Shown here: positions 21,701 to 30,039 of the stretch, piece by piece
Numbering within the stretch: position 1 is the stretch's first letter
Layout: each line of letters begins with the position of its first letter
Virus record (IMG/VR): IMGVR_UViG_3300032561_000023
Coordinates: 1 to 61,592 of that record
DNA length: 61,592 nt
Reading direction: 5' to 3' (one strand)
DNA from: a virus
Position numbers and translations under genes: made by a program
Notes under the pieces: model-generated
What the model was told of the DNA's origin: nothing
Databases searched by the model: none
What the model saw: only the letters and a program-made list of their open reading frames with translations

Positions 21701-24700
21701 GTCATTGACTACAACATCTAGCGATAGTTTCACAGTAAGCTATTACTACAATACTGCTAAGTGTGTACGTGATACTACAAACTTTATTAACGCATTGATA
21801 TATGACTTAAATTACACAGGTAACTATAAGTCAATGAGAGCGGCTGAGCTTTATGTTAATGCTATTACAGGTTCGTTGACACAAAACTTCTACCTAGTAA
21901 GAAATGCTTGCGGTATACGTAACCAAACAATGAACGGTTTGACAGGCACACTAAGTTCTGCAAACGCTTATGGTACAAAACGTCCAACAGCAGGTGCTTA
22001 TACAAGTTTAGATCCAGGATTTGGTCCAAACGATAGTAACTCATGGGTATTCTCACGTAGTACATTCGTACAAAACTGTACAATGTTTGGATATGCATGT
22101 TCTGGTGCAAAAGTTGACGGAGCATTACACGCTGGCGGTTACAAGTCGATGGTTGCTAACGACTATACTTGTGTAATTGGTGATGGTATTGGTTGGTGGA
22201 CAACAGGTACCGGTTCATTATCAGAACTTGTTTCAGTGTTTAACTACTACTCATACGCAGGTTACTTGAGTGAGCTAGGCGGACGCATTCGTGCTACTAA
22301 CGGTAACAGCTCATATGGTACATACGGTGTTATTGCTGAAGGCGTTGATACATACGAAACTCCAATTTACGGTACAGTAAACAACAGAAGTTTTGGTCCA
22401 CAAATTACCAACGTACTTACAGATAGTACAACACAAATTTTACGTCTAGAGTATGAAAATGCCGGACAAAACTATACAAACGCCGTACCAGTAGTAAGCG
22501 GATCTGGTTACAACATTATTTCATATCAAGATGAATATCGCGATGCCGCAGTATTTGAAACACGTTTAATCGACCTTAACAATGGTCAAGGTGTTGGCGG
22601 TTCAGCTTATGTTAGCGCAGTAAACGTTGGTCAAACTAATACATTAGGTGTTGGTTACCATCAAATTGCGGCGGCTGATACAGCATTGACTAGTGCATAC
22701 AACGGTATGAGAATCTTAATTACTGCTGGTACAGGTGTTGGACAATATGCAAATATTTTAACATACACTAACGGTAGTAAAATTGCACAGATTGTTCGTC
22801 CAACATTTGTAACATTAACAGTTACAGGTTCAACAACTACAGTATTGCAAGTTGCAAGTACAAGTACATTATATGTAAATCAACCAATATACCTAAGTGC
22901 AACAACAGCTGGTGTGTTTAGTGCGTACACAGTTTACTATGTACAGTCTATTCCTAACTTAACAACATTCACATTAAGCGCAACATCAAACGGTGCGGCA
23001 ATTACTGGTTTAACATCAACAAGCGCACAAACTATTAGTTTATATGCCGCTGGTTGGGACCATGTTGTTCCAGGAACACCAATCAATAATACAACTGACT
23101 TAACAAGTGCTTATATTATTGAACCGGCAGTTTCATATACAAGCCCAGGTTATACTGCTACTGCAAGAACATTAAGTTCAAGTGTAAACTGGAGTTCTGT
23201 GGCATCCGGTGCAGGGTACTACATGGCTGTTGCTACAGCTAGTACTGCAACAGCATACAGCACAACTGGTAAAACATGGACAGCAGGTGGAGCATTGCCA
23301 AGTTCGACAACATGGAATAACGTTGTATTTGGCGGCGGATCTGGCGCTCAAGCAACTGTTACATTAGGCGGTTTTGGTGGATCTGGTGCAGTATTAACAG
23401 CAACTTTAGGATCTGGATTAACAGCAGGTCAGGTTGTTAGTGTAACTGTTGTTAACGGTGGATATAACTACACAACAGCACCAACAGTTCAATTTGTTGG
23501 TTCTGGTACAGGAGCGGCCGCAACAGCAGTTGTTCTTAACGGTGTAATTCAATCGGTCACTGTTACAGTTAACGGTTCTGGTTATGCTTCAGCTCCAACA
23601 GTTAACGTAGTAACAAGTGCAGTAACAGCAGTAACTCCAATTACATGGGGACGTGGTTATCAAACAACTCCAACAGTTGTTATTGCTCCTCCATTCAGCG
23701 GTACAGTTTGGAGTAACGGTGGAAGTGTAACAAGTGGACAATATTACTATTACTACTATGCTACAACACAAGCAACTAACTACTACCTTGCAACATCAAG
23801 CGGAACATTTAGTTCAACACCTCCATCATTCACATCTGGTACAGGTGCATCAGGAACTTATGGTGTAAACTTAACTTATGTCGGTACACAAGCAACTGTA
23901 ACACCGACATTGACTAATACAGGTGTAAGTAGCTATGCTATTAACCAAATTGGTTATGGTTATACAAGCACACCAACTATTACAATTACAGACTTAGCGG
24001 CAAAATTTGTTGCAATTTCTGGAACTACTGCAACTGCATATCTTGCTCCGAGTAGCATTGGATCTGCATGGACAGCAGGCAACGGTTTACCAACAGCAGG
24101 CTTTACAGGCCTAGCATATGGTAACGGTGTATATGTTGCTGTTGGTATCTATTCAGGAACTAGTGCTATTGCATCGAGTACTGATGGTATTACTTGGGTT
24201 AACAGAACTGCTCCAGGCGTTGCTACTCAAGTATACAGTTCTGTAGCATTTGGACAAATGGGCCCAGGATCAAGCGCAACAACAACAGGTATGTTTGTTG
24301 CAGTTACATCTGGTTCTAACGTAACAGCCTATAGTACAAACGGCGTTTCATGGGTAGCTGGCGGTAACTTACCAAGTGTTGCTAGCTGGTCAAGTGTAAC
24401 ATACGGTAACGGACGTTTTGTTGCAGTAGCATCTGGTAGCAACTTAACTGCTTACAGTAACAACGGTGGTGTTACATGGTATGCAAGTACAGCTAACGGC
24501 GGATCAAACTTACCATTATCACAAAACTGGAGTGGTGTAAAATACGCAGAAGGATTGTTTGTAGCAACAGCTACTAGCCCAACTCCAACAGTTACTACAA
24601 CTACTCCTGTTTCAAACGTGATTACTTTGTCAAGTACAGCTGGTATTAACATTGGTAACACTTTTGTACCAACAGCAGTAACACAAAGTACAACAGCAAC

Positions 24701-27700
24701 AGCAAGTTCTAACTCTACTGCAAGTAATAATAACGCAATTATTATTCCAACAACTACAACAGCTGGTACAGTTTTAAGTCCAATGGGAACAACAACTGGT
24801 ACATGGCTTGCAGGTATGGCATTAACTAGTACTGGTACTGTAACATCTGGTACCTGGGTAACTGCTCTTAATGCTGGTACAGTAACAACAACCGGTATTG
24901 CAAGTACTGTTGCAAGTACAACAGGTACAATTGGTGCATCAATTACAGGTTCAGGTACATTTGCCAGTCCATGGGTTGCAACAATTAGCGGTTTAAGTAG
25001 TGTTGCAACATTCGTAGTTGGCGCACAAATTACTGCAACATCAGGAACAGGTACATTATATGGTAGTACACCAACTAGTGTAACAGTAACAAGTATTGTT
25101 AACTCAACAACTATTACATATTCTGTAGTTGGCGGTACAACACCAACAGCAGGTACAGTAACCAACATCAGTCAAACTGTATTGACAGCAAGCGCATCGA
25201 GCAACTTGTTACCAGGTATGGCTTTAACTGGCGGTGCTGTAACAGCAAGTTATGTAGCTGGACAGATTAGTTCAACAGGTACAGCATTAGCAACAGCATT
25301 GTTCACTGGAACAACTGGAACTAACACAATCGTTCTAAGTTCGTTCACAGTTGGTACTATTGCTTCTGTGGCAGTTGGACAATTTGTTGCTCCAATAGCA
25401 GGTATTCCAGCTAACACATTTGTTACAGCGGTTAACACAACTACAAGCACAATCACTATTAGTGCTAACTTGTATAGTTCAATTTCTGGATCAACTAGCA
25501 CTTATGCGGCTGGTACTGGTGCTGGAACTTATGCGTTAACTCCGTTAACAACTGGTACAATTACTGGAACACCAACTACAGGTACAAGTTATTCAGTAAG
25601 TATTACTCAAACACAGGCCGCGGCTACTGTAACCGGTACGCAAAACTCAATTACAGTTGGTAGTACAGCTGGTATGGTTGCAGGCGAATCAATTGTATTC
25701 ACTGGAACAAGTTTTGGTAACATTGTAGCAAGCACAACATACTACATTACTGAAGTTATTAGCTCAACATTGTTATCAGTTAGTTCAACTTACGGTGGTA
25801 CAAACTTTGTAGTAACTGCTGGTTCAGGTACAATGACTGCAACTGCTGGTTCTGTACTAGGCGGTTTAACTTCAGGTACAACATATTATGTTGTAAGTGT
25901 AAGTGGTAACCAAATTACAGTAAGTTTAAGTAACACATTAACTCCAGTATACTCTGTATCAAGTGGTAACGGTTCATGGAATAGCTTAACTGGTAACAAC
26001 TTTGCGGCAACAAGTTGGGATGGTTTAAACTGGACTCAACAGTTATTGCCAACAAACGCAAGTTGGAGTGCTCCAGCATTTGGTAATATTCAAGCAAGTA
26101 ACGTTGGATATAATCCATTATGGGTAACACTAGCACAGGCTGTACCTGGTACAATTATTTCTGTAGCAAGTTCATCTGGTACAACATTAACTTTAGGCTC
26201 TGCGGCTACACTAGTTGCAGGCCAAGCAATTACATTTGGTACAAGTTTTGGTAACATTGTTGCTGGAACAATTTACTATGTACAAGCATCCATTACTTCA
26301 AGTACAAGTTTAACAATTAGTGCAACATACCTAGGAGGTGCGTTCACAGTTGGAACAGCATCTATTGCAAGTATTGGTACTGTTCTATCTACAACTACTG
26401 CGGCAAGTATGCATACTGGCGCAACACCATTAGGTCGTGCAAAAGTAGCAAGTGGTGCAATTACTGAAATTCGTATGATTGAACCAGGTAGCGGTTTCCC
26501 TAAAGGTAACGTTACTGCAACTACATCAGGAACTAACATTATTACTGTAGATAATACAGAAAACTTAATTGCTTTACAACCAGTAGAGTTTAATACAGTT
26601 AGTGCTGGAGGTTTATCAGTTCAAACAACTTACTATGTAATTGGTTCAAGCATTACTTCTAACTCGTTCCAAGTTGCGGCATCGGCGGCTCTAGCGACAA
26701 TTGGTACAGCAGTAACTTTAACAACAAGTAGTCCAACTGGAATGATTTATACGGCTAGTCCGATTGTAACTATTACTGATCCAAACCACGTTAATACTGC
26801 GGCTACTCGTGTACGTACAGGCGACGGTGTACTAGGTAACCCAAGTTTCCCTAACCGTGGTGCTGGTAACGCGACTGCAACTGCAAGTTCAGGTGGTGAT
26901 GGTTATGCAGATATCTATCAAAACACAGCATACATTAACATCGCTGGATTATATGCAATTCCACAAGCTGGTGCAAACGTACAGTTCTCAAATATTCCAA
27001 ATGCTTGGTACAAACTAGTTATTGTAACCAACCAGTTGGGACAAGCAGGAAACTACACAGCACAGTTCCAAGTTAGCCCAAGTTTAACAACTTACCTTGC
27101 TCCAAACCATGGTGTACTAGTTACAACAAGATTGAAGTACAGTCAGGTTCGTTTAACTGGACATGACTTCTTGTATGTAGGTTCGGGTAACCAAACACAA
27201 ACAAACTATCCAAACGTTACAACTGCTAACGCAATACAAGCCAACCAAACATTCCCAAATATTGGTGGTCGTGTGTTCTTTACAGCTACTGACCAAGACG
27301 GTAACTTTAACGTTGGTAACTTGTTCGGTGTACAACAAGCGACTGGTACTGCTACATTGAATGCTAACGCATTTAACTTAGCTGGTTTGCAGAGCTTGAC
27401 ACTTGGTTCTGTTAACTTAGGAGTTGGTTCAGCAACTATTACACAATTTAGTACTGATCCTTACTTTACTGCTAACAGTGACAACATTCTACCAACACAA
27501 AAGGCTATTAAGAGCTTTATTACAGCCCAAATTGGTGGCGGATCAAGTAGTTTGAACGTAAATACACTAACATCTGGTCAAATCTATGTTGCAAATAACA
27601 GCATTTCTAACATTAACGGAACCCAGATTTATGTCAGCAGTAAAATGCTGTTCACAGGCGGAATTGATGGGGCACCTGTTGCTCTTGTATTCTTTGCATC

Positions 27701-27707
27701 AAGATAA
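15744..27707 (+). CDS. Giant virion structural protein (3987 residues), paralogue B
   Basis: Tandem paralogue of the preceding giant gene and the longest gene in the window. It has the same order of parts: seven CBM5/12-like repeats (residues ~10-622), beta-helix segments (IFVKTGTYNEVLPIVVPAYT; later GRIRATNGNSSYGTYGVIAE), Ig-like repeats with FTGTSFGNI, an Asp-box propeller-like region (~residues 2470-2940, STDGITW, STNGVSW) and the conserved C-terminus RVFFTATDQDGNFNVGNLFG ... ILPTQKAIKSFI. It differs by an expansion: four RDxG helical modules (18236, 19375, 20574, 21763) where paralogue A has one. The extra ones lie inside the interval that splits the beta helix. Probably a long fibre or baseplate-attached adsorption protein; the receptor is unknown. 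Confidence 0.8.
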   Translation: MAEFKLGRIKFVYQGTWTIGTSYVVDDVVTVGGKTYICTQSNTASALFATDLNSGYWSIVADGSRWTGNWANSTYYLVGDQVLYGGIIYQCTTAHTSASSTATLTATAATANGTTATITFNALSSNIQPFLVGASITVSGFTAQSAFNGTYTVTACTPTTVSYALSQTLTGTVMGTVSGTGTLGLEVNQTSWTAFANNLNWTNTWSTNTRYKVRDLVSYGGYTYLCNTAHVSANTTASGLEANQSSWDVFNAGIAYQGAWSGSSVHYRLNDIVKYGASLWICTTPHTSTSTFATANFSVFVNGLEYVTGSWSGSTTYVTGDIVNYGGNLYTAIAVNTNQIPSTQSASWQIFNQGFSFVGDWSNALSYKVGQVVRQGGYTYLCTADNTVLTITATATTSGTNSVTVSSTTGLAAGVPIIFTGTSFGNITSGTQFYILSVIDSTHITLSATSGGAVLNVTSATGSLTGVTQVQPPFTGYWTRLNSGIRWNPGTATYTNIAGTNITGSGTGATFDITASKTYYTVTVHSGSAGSGYASTNTIKILGSQVGGISPANDITITVTGVSTGAISTITSTGYSVTWVSGATYVLGDTVYFGANTYICVSAHTSLTGNRPDNDATGAYWNVLASGAESAVLTTQGDMFYYGSTGPTRLPIGTDGQVLRVNGNVPAWQYYGQINNIVYVGPAGVDTVAASQGTSIDKPWATIRYACYQVENGYLNTNSTALLQLNKQFLLKEINNYVYYQYSFNVTGTSSTTLTVGGSSSVAQTTTTNMYVGMPIVFTTSSGSIVAGTVYYVQAIGSSTTFSISATFGGSVFTVGTGTANVGTYSYNQAKTERDTGIIVDGLISDIGRGGTLKTTQAVQAYFATSSSFATNVNSYDIVPFVSALNYLGTLAGNVLANTAPGTNYQTVLGVPSGSRAQQQINTTYTAETTIPARILQLLAIITGPLQLGNTNSLLPAVTPNTTIFVKTGTYNEVLPIVVPAYTAIIGDELRGTVVQPANANLNLVNDRPKSINSLTRIQSLIPNLLQNTVITGTTGNTQVLATTATTGTGTVATISFATQTSAPFVVGQYITVSGVTPSGYNGSYVVTAVTTNSVSYANTTTASQSVAGIVSSQVTGLPAGDVGSTTAVNTVNTNVQLINNMIYNGLPQTPAFSIPAVTNYNTYYLNGFSYGVTQLQNNYNFIKAEIAAYLNTYYSSVWTTFGSTNQTETLRDVGFVVDGLQYDMAYGCNNQSIINGSSYYSLNIPQILTAYSPATVGALQRLQAIVSQIVQGQSVTATSGNSVTQSTGGSAGSAAAGAFAGARVADVIYWLQNGYANSTVNNITGSISGTTLTVTAATSTVATGALLTGTVLTTTATATNSGTGLVSLASTTGLSAGMAITFTATYGSGNQSTFGGLSQTTYTINTVSAGSGVTLYNYGTSTPATLTTGTGLMTATAGVAPGTYIVNQITSIASAQAATTLASGGSSGTNTFVVSSATGIAAGQLVTGTGIPAGSYVISTYTSGTTVTLVTAAGAPSNFTTNGSGAYLFYPAGSTGTYTVNVSQTITGIALSTNATFTPITSGAFSFASSTALQTAYNALVARQSEIASDAQAWVAKYNQAYNISATLSNRDAGYISTALAYDILFGSNFNSIACGRAFNRLNTSAQALLANTNNELYATTGAITFIGFKAKEIAASGATVQASTLIDDIVTKINGQVTTTLSTATTSTNVLTVASTTGMAVNMPITFTGLPSPITTTATITATSTNLITVANSTGFAVGQQIYFTSTVFGNIVPSQLYYIASLSGSTITVSLTYGGAAVALVNGTGSMNVTVNNAGGLWNNNTYWINSIPSGTTITITNSFKSGTPYTITNTVTSMTAAVTAGATVTWPYSNNPMINGSLTYNDTLTTIQGAEILRANISFLAYEAAAYTLASYGGTVTATTSSTNVFTTSSNHNFVVGDPVVFSGTVAGGVVAGTTYYVLTVPNSTTFSVSSTQAGTGTQAALSLTTTSSDSFTVSYYYNTAKCVRDTTNFINALIYDLNYTGNYKSMRAAELYVNAITGSLTQNFYLVRNACGIRNQTMNGLTGTLSSANAYGTKRPTAGAYTSLDPGFGPNDSNSWVFSRSTFVQNCTMFGYACSGAKVDGALHAGGYKSMVANDYTCVIGDGIGWWTTGTGSLSELVSVFNYYSYAGYLSELGGRIRATNGNSSYGTYGVIAEGVDTYETPIYGTVNNRSFGPQITNVLTDSTTQILRLEYENAGQNYTNAVPVVSGSGYNIISYQDEYRDAAVFETRLIDLNNGQGVGGSAYVSAVNVGQTNTLGVGYHQIAAADTALTSAYNGMRILITAGTGVGQYANILTYTNGSKIAQIVRPTFVTLTVTGSTTTVLQVASTSTLYVNQPIYLSATTAGVFSAYTVYYVQSIPNLTTFTLSATSNGAAITGLTSTSAQTISLYAAGWDHVVPGTPINNTTDLTSAYIIEPAVSYTSPGYTATARTLSSSVNWSSVASGAGYYMAVATASTATAYSTTGKTWTAGGALPSSTTWNNVVFGGGSGAQATVTLGGFGGSGAVLTATLGSGLTAGQVVSVTVVNGGYNYTTAPTVQFVGSGTGAAATAVVLNGVIQSVTVTVNGSGYASAPTVNVVTSAVTAVTPITWGRGYQTTPTVVIAPPFSGTVWSNGGSVTSGQYYYYYYATTQATNYYLATSSGTFSSTPPSFTSGTGASGTYGVNLTYVGTQATVTPTLTNTGVSSYAINQIGYGYTSTPTITITDLAAKFVAISGTTATAYLAPSSIGSAWTAGNGLPTAGFTGLAYGNGVYVAVGIYSGTSAIASSTDGITWVNRTAPGVATQVYSSVAFGQMGPGSSATTTGMFVAVTSGSNVTAYSTNGVSWVAGGNLPSVASWSSVTYGNGRFVAVASGSNLTAYSNNGGVTWYASTANGGSNLPLSQNWSGVKYAEGLFVATATSPTPTVTTTTPVSNVITLSSTAGINIGNTFVPTAVTQSTTATASSNSTASNNNAIIIPTTTTAGTVLSPMGTTTGTWLAGMALTSTGTVTSGTWVTALNAGTVTTTGIASTVASTTGTIGASITGSGTFASPWVATISGLSSVATFVVGAQITATSGTGTLYGSTPTSVTVTSIVNSTTITYSVVGGTTPTAGTVTNISQTVLTASASSNLLPGMALTGGAVTASYVAGQISSTGTALATALFTGTTGTNTIVLSSFTVGTIASVAVGQFVAPIAGIPANTFVTAVNTTTSTITISANLYSSISGSTSTYAAGTGAGTYALTPLTTGTITGTPTTGTSYSVSITQTQAAATVTGTQNSITVGSTAGMVAGESIVFTGTSFGNIVASTTYYITEVISSTLLSVSSTYGGTNFVVTAGSGTMTATAGSVLGGLTSGTTYYVVSVSGNQITVSLSNTLTPVYSVSSGNGSWNSLTGNNFAATSWDGLNWTQQLLPTNASWSAPAFGNIQASNVGYNPLWVTLAQAVPGTIISVASSSGTTLTLGSAATLVAGQAITFGTSFGNIVAGTIYYVQASITSSTSLTISATYLGGAFTVGTASIASIGTVLSTTTAASMHTGATPLGRAKVASGAITEIRMIEPGSGFPKGNVTATTSGTNIITVDNTENLIALQPVEFNTVSAGGLSVQTTYYVIGSSITSNSFQVAASAALATIGTAVTLTTSSPTGMIYTASPIVTITDPNHVNTAATRVRTGDGVLGNPSFPNRGAGNATATASSGGDGYADIYQNTAYINIAGLYAIPQAGANVQFSNIPNAWYKLVIVTNQLGQAGNYTAQFQVSPSLTTYLAPNHGVLVTTRLKYSQVRLTGHDFLYVGSGNQTQTNYPNVTTANAIQANQTFPNIGGRVFFTATDQDGNFNVGNLFGVQQATGTATLNANAFNLAGLQSLTLGSVNLGVGSATITQFSTDPYFTANSDNILPTQKAIKSFITAQIGGGSSSLNVNTLTSGQIYVANNSISNINGTQIYVSSKMLFTGGIDGAPVALVFFASR
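15770..17615 (+). repeat. Seven CBM5/12-like coding repeats in paralogue B
   Basis: Units such as GNWANSTYYLVGDQVLYGG and GSWSGSTTYVTGDIVNYGG follow the same W/Y/GD/YGG/C/HTS pattern as in paralogue A. The last unit (VTWVSGATYVLGDTVYFG) is separated from the others by an Ig-like insertion. Confidence 0.7.
18236..21840 (+). repeat. Four RDxG helical modules
   Basis: Four spaced copies of a ~35-residue helical motif, R-D-x-G-x-I-x-D-x-L-x-Y-D-x3-G-x-N-x2-S, begin near 18240, 19380, 20577 and 21766. Cores are ERDTGIIVDGLISDIGRGGT, LRDVGFVVDGLQYDMAYGCN, NRDAGYISTALAYDILFGSN and VRDTTNFINALIYDLNYTGN. One copy is present in paralogue A near 9366. The spacing of ~1.1-1.2 kb suggests duplication of a larger block. 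Confidence 0.7.
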
Positions 27708-27729
27708 AACATTATTGGAGAAATAAAAA

Positions 27730-28068
27730 ATGGCTGGATCAGGAAATAAAGCAACGACACAATTAAACGCAGGTAGCCAAACAGCTTACAGTTTAATTTA
27801 CACAGTACCAACAGGCTACTATGGTGTTTATAACATTTCGTTTACAAACACAAGTAGCTCTGCGGCAACTATCAGATTATATATTGGAGCAAGTACAGCG
27901 GGTTCACAAAACGCAAGCGAATGCTACGAATATCTAACTACAGTTGTAGGCTATGGTGTATTTGAACGTACTGGTATTGTTATGGCCGCAGGTGCTAACA
28001 TCGTTGCATCTTCAAGCATTGCCGGTGTGAACGTTAACGTTTACGGCATTGAAACATCAACATCATAA
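27730..28068 (+). CDS. Small beta-rich structural protein, paralogue 3 of 3
   Basis: 112 residues after a TTGGAG ribosome-binding site. N-terminal Gly/Thr-rich strand, then YSLIYTVPTGYYGVYNISFT and ATIRLYIG strands, a turn region around the single Cys (residue ~62), and a terminal VNVNVYGIETSTS strand. Same size class and position (directly after a large fibre gene) as the products at 1732 and 6632. The first half reads like a small beta sandwich that could cap or link a fibre trimer. Function is inferred from context only. Confidence 0.6.
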   Translation: MAGSGNKATTQLNAGSQTAYSLIYTVPTGYYGVYNISFTNTSSSAATIRLYIGASTAGSQNASECYEYLTTVVGYGVFERTGIVMAAGANIVASSSIAGVNVNVYGIETSTS

Positions 28069-28092
28069 TCAGGAAATAAGCGAGAATAAAAT

Positions 28093-30036
28093 ATGGCACG
28101 TTATAATACCACACTAGCGACAGAAATAGTCTCTGGAGCACAAACACTCTTGTCACCAGCACAAGGTGGATACACAGAATTTCAAGGTACTGCACCTTAT
28201 ACTGTAACAATTCCAGGACCATCGTTGTTCCTAGGTCAGACACAAAGTTATTTTAATAACACATCTGGCATAGTTACACTTCAAACGCCAGCTGGTGTCA
28301 TTAACGGTCCTGGTTCAACAAGTTCTAACACAATAGCTTTGCCAGCAGGTAGCAGTATTATTATTGCATCTGATGGCACAAACTACAGCGTTATTACTTT
28401 TCCAGGCGGCCCACAATATGGAGTTACTGGAACATTTTCAAGCGATTTAATTAGTACCAACACAGGTACTGTTAACGTTTTTAATACTAACGCAACAGCA
28501 ATCAACGCATTTGGTAATGCAAGTACAATTAACATTGGTTCAAGTACTGGTACAACAACAATTAATAACTCACTATTAGTTAAGGGCGGTATTACTACAG
28601 TTAACTCAAGTTCAGTATTAGTTGAAGACAAGAACATTGAAATTGGTTATGTTAACCCAGTTAGTTATGGTGGCGGTACTATTGGTACTATTACTGGTTC
28701 ATTGGGCTCGAGTACAACATTTACAAGTATTACTGGTACTAAAGTAACAGCCGCAAGTACATATAGTGGTGTTAGTCAATTCGCAACAAGTGGTGTTGGT
28801 ACCGGTGCAACATTTAACATAACAACTACTGGTGCAGGTACAACATATACTGGCGTAACTACAATTACATTAGTTAACCCGGGTTCAGGATATGCAATTA
28901 ACGATACAATTACTATTGGTGGTAGTTCTTTAGGCGGTACAACTAGCCCAAACAACTTAACATTTACAGTTAGTAACGTAATTTACTCACCATGGACTGC
29001 AACTGTTACTCTTATGACCAACACAACCAACTTGGTCGCTGGTCAATCAGTTAGTGCAACTAACGGTACAGGTAGCTTAGGAGGCGGCGGTACAAGTTAT
29101 ATTATTTCTAACGTTCCAAGTTCAACAAGTATACAAGTAACTGCAACAGGTGGTACAACTCCAACAGCAGGTACTATTACAGCAATTATTCCAGGTAGTG
29201 CTGATACATTTGCCAACGGCGGCGGCATTAAATTATACGGATCAACTAATCACTTATTAACATGGAACAGCGCCGCAAACGGACCAGCTAACGGTAACCA
29301 AAACCCAGCATGGGTAAGTACTGAAGGTTTAATGATTAGTACTTCTAACGGTTTTGGTATTCAAAATACCGGTAACGTTAACTTTAACATTTTAACCAAC
29401 GGACAGGCAACAGGTACTGTATCTATTGCAACTAACGCGGGTACAGGTAACTTGTTTACTAACGCAAGTTCGGGCGTTTCAATTGGTGCTAGCGGTGGTA
29501 CTGCTACAATTAGTAACACTAACCTTACAGTTGGACAGTCTGGTGGTACAGTTACTTTCAACGGTATTACAACTTTCACAATGAACAGCGTAACATCGTT
29601 TAACTTAACTGGCGGTGGTACAATGAACGCTGGTAGTACATATGGTTATTTTAGTTCTCTAGGCGTTGGTACTAACACTAACGGTGGCGGCGGTACAATT
29701 TATGCTTCAAACAACATTGTTGCTTACTATTCTGATGATAGATTAAAGACACGTTTGGGCAAAATTGAAGATGCTCTTGCTAAATTAGAAACATTAAATG
29801 GTTTCTACTTCGAAGCTAACCAAACTGCTCAAGATTTGGGCTATACCGTTCAACGTGAAGTTGGAGTTTCGGCTCAAGAAGTCAACGCAATCCTGCCAGA
29901 AATTATTAAACCAGCTCCGATTGACGCTAAGTACATGACAGTTCAATACGAAAAGTTATTACCTTTAGTAATTGAAGCAGTTAAGGAATTGTCAGCCCAA
30001 GTTAAAGAATTGAAAAAACAAATTAACAAAGAGTAA
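28093..30036 (+). CDS. Tail fibre/spike with C-terminal S74 intramolecular chaperone
   Basis: 647 residues. The N-terminal two thirds are Thr/Gly/Ser-rich fibre shaft with Ig-like and GNVNFNILTNGQA-type repeats. Residues ~545-647 form a peptidase S74 domain: SDDRLKT carries the catalytic Ser547 and Lys552 of the Ser-Lys dyad, followed by LNGFYF, the GVSAQEVNAILPEII segment and the long C-terminal helix YEKLLPLVIEAVKELSAQVK. This domain trimerises the fibre and is then released by autoproteolysis between the residue before Ser547 and Ser547, as in endosialidase tailspikes. The gene closes the fibre locus, three bases before the Cys-rich gene. It is probably a host-contacting fibre; the receptor is unknown. 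Confidence 0.88.
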   Translation: MARYNTTLATEIVSGAQTLLSPAQGGYTEFQGTAPYTVTIPGPSLFLGQTQSYFNNTSGIVTLQTPAGVINGPGSTSSNTIALPAGSSIIIASDGTNYSVITFPGGPQYGVTGTFSSDLISTNTGTVNVFNTNATAINAFGNASTINIGSSTGTTTINNSLLVKGGITTVNSSSVLVEDKNIEIGYVNPVSYGGGTIGTITGSLGSSTTFTSITGTKVTAASTYSGVSQFATSGVGTGATFNITTTGAGTTYTGVTTITLVNPGSGYAINDTITIGGSSLGGTTSPNNLTFTVSNVIYSPWTATVTLMTNTTNLVAGQSVSATNGTGSLGGGGTSYIISNVPSSTSIQVTATGGTTPTAGTITAIIPGSADTFANGGGIKLYGSTNHLLTWNSAANGPANGNQNPAWVSTEGLMISTSNGFGIQNTGNVNFNILTNGQATGTVSIATNAGTGNLFTNASSGVSIGASGGTATISNTNLTVGQSGGTVTFNGITTFTMNSVTSFNLTGGGTMNAGSTYGYFSSLGVGTNTNGGGGTIYASNNIVAYYSDDRLKTRLGKIEDALAKLETLNGFYFEANQTAQDLGYTVQREVGVSAQEVNAILPEIIKPAPIDAKYMTVQYEKLLPLVIEAVKELSAQVKELKKQINKE

Positions 30037-30039
30037 AAA

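Noticed and set aside
24452-25168. Long antisense open frame (238 codons) inside giant paralogue B
   Set aside because: Val/Ala/Leu-rich translation is the mirror of Thr/Ala/Asn-rich codons; no start signals and no recognisable protein.
7376-27707. Frameshifted or fused genes behind the giant proteins
   Set aside because: Both frames are continuous, have matching domain order, and each has a good start and stop, so they are genuine single genes.
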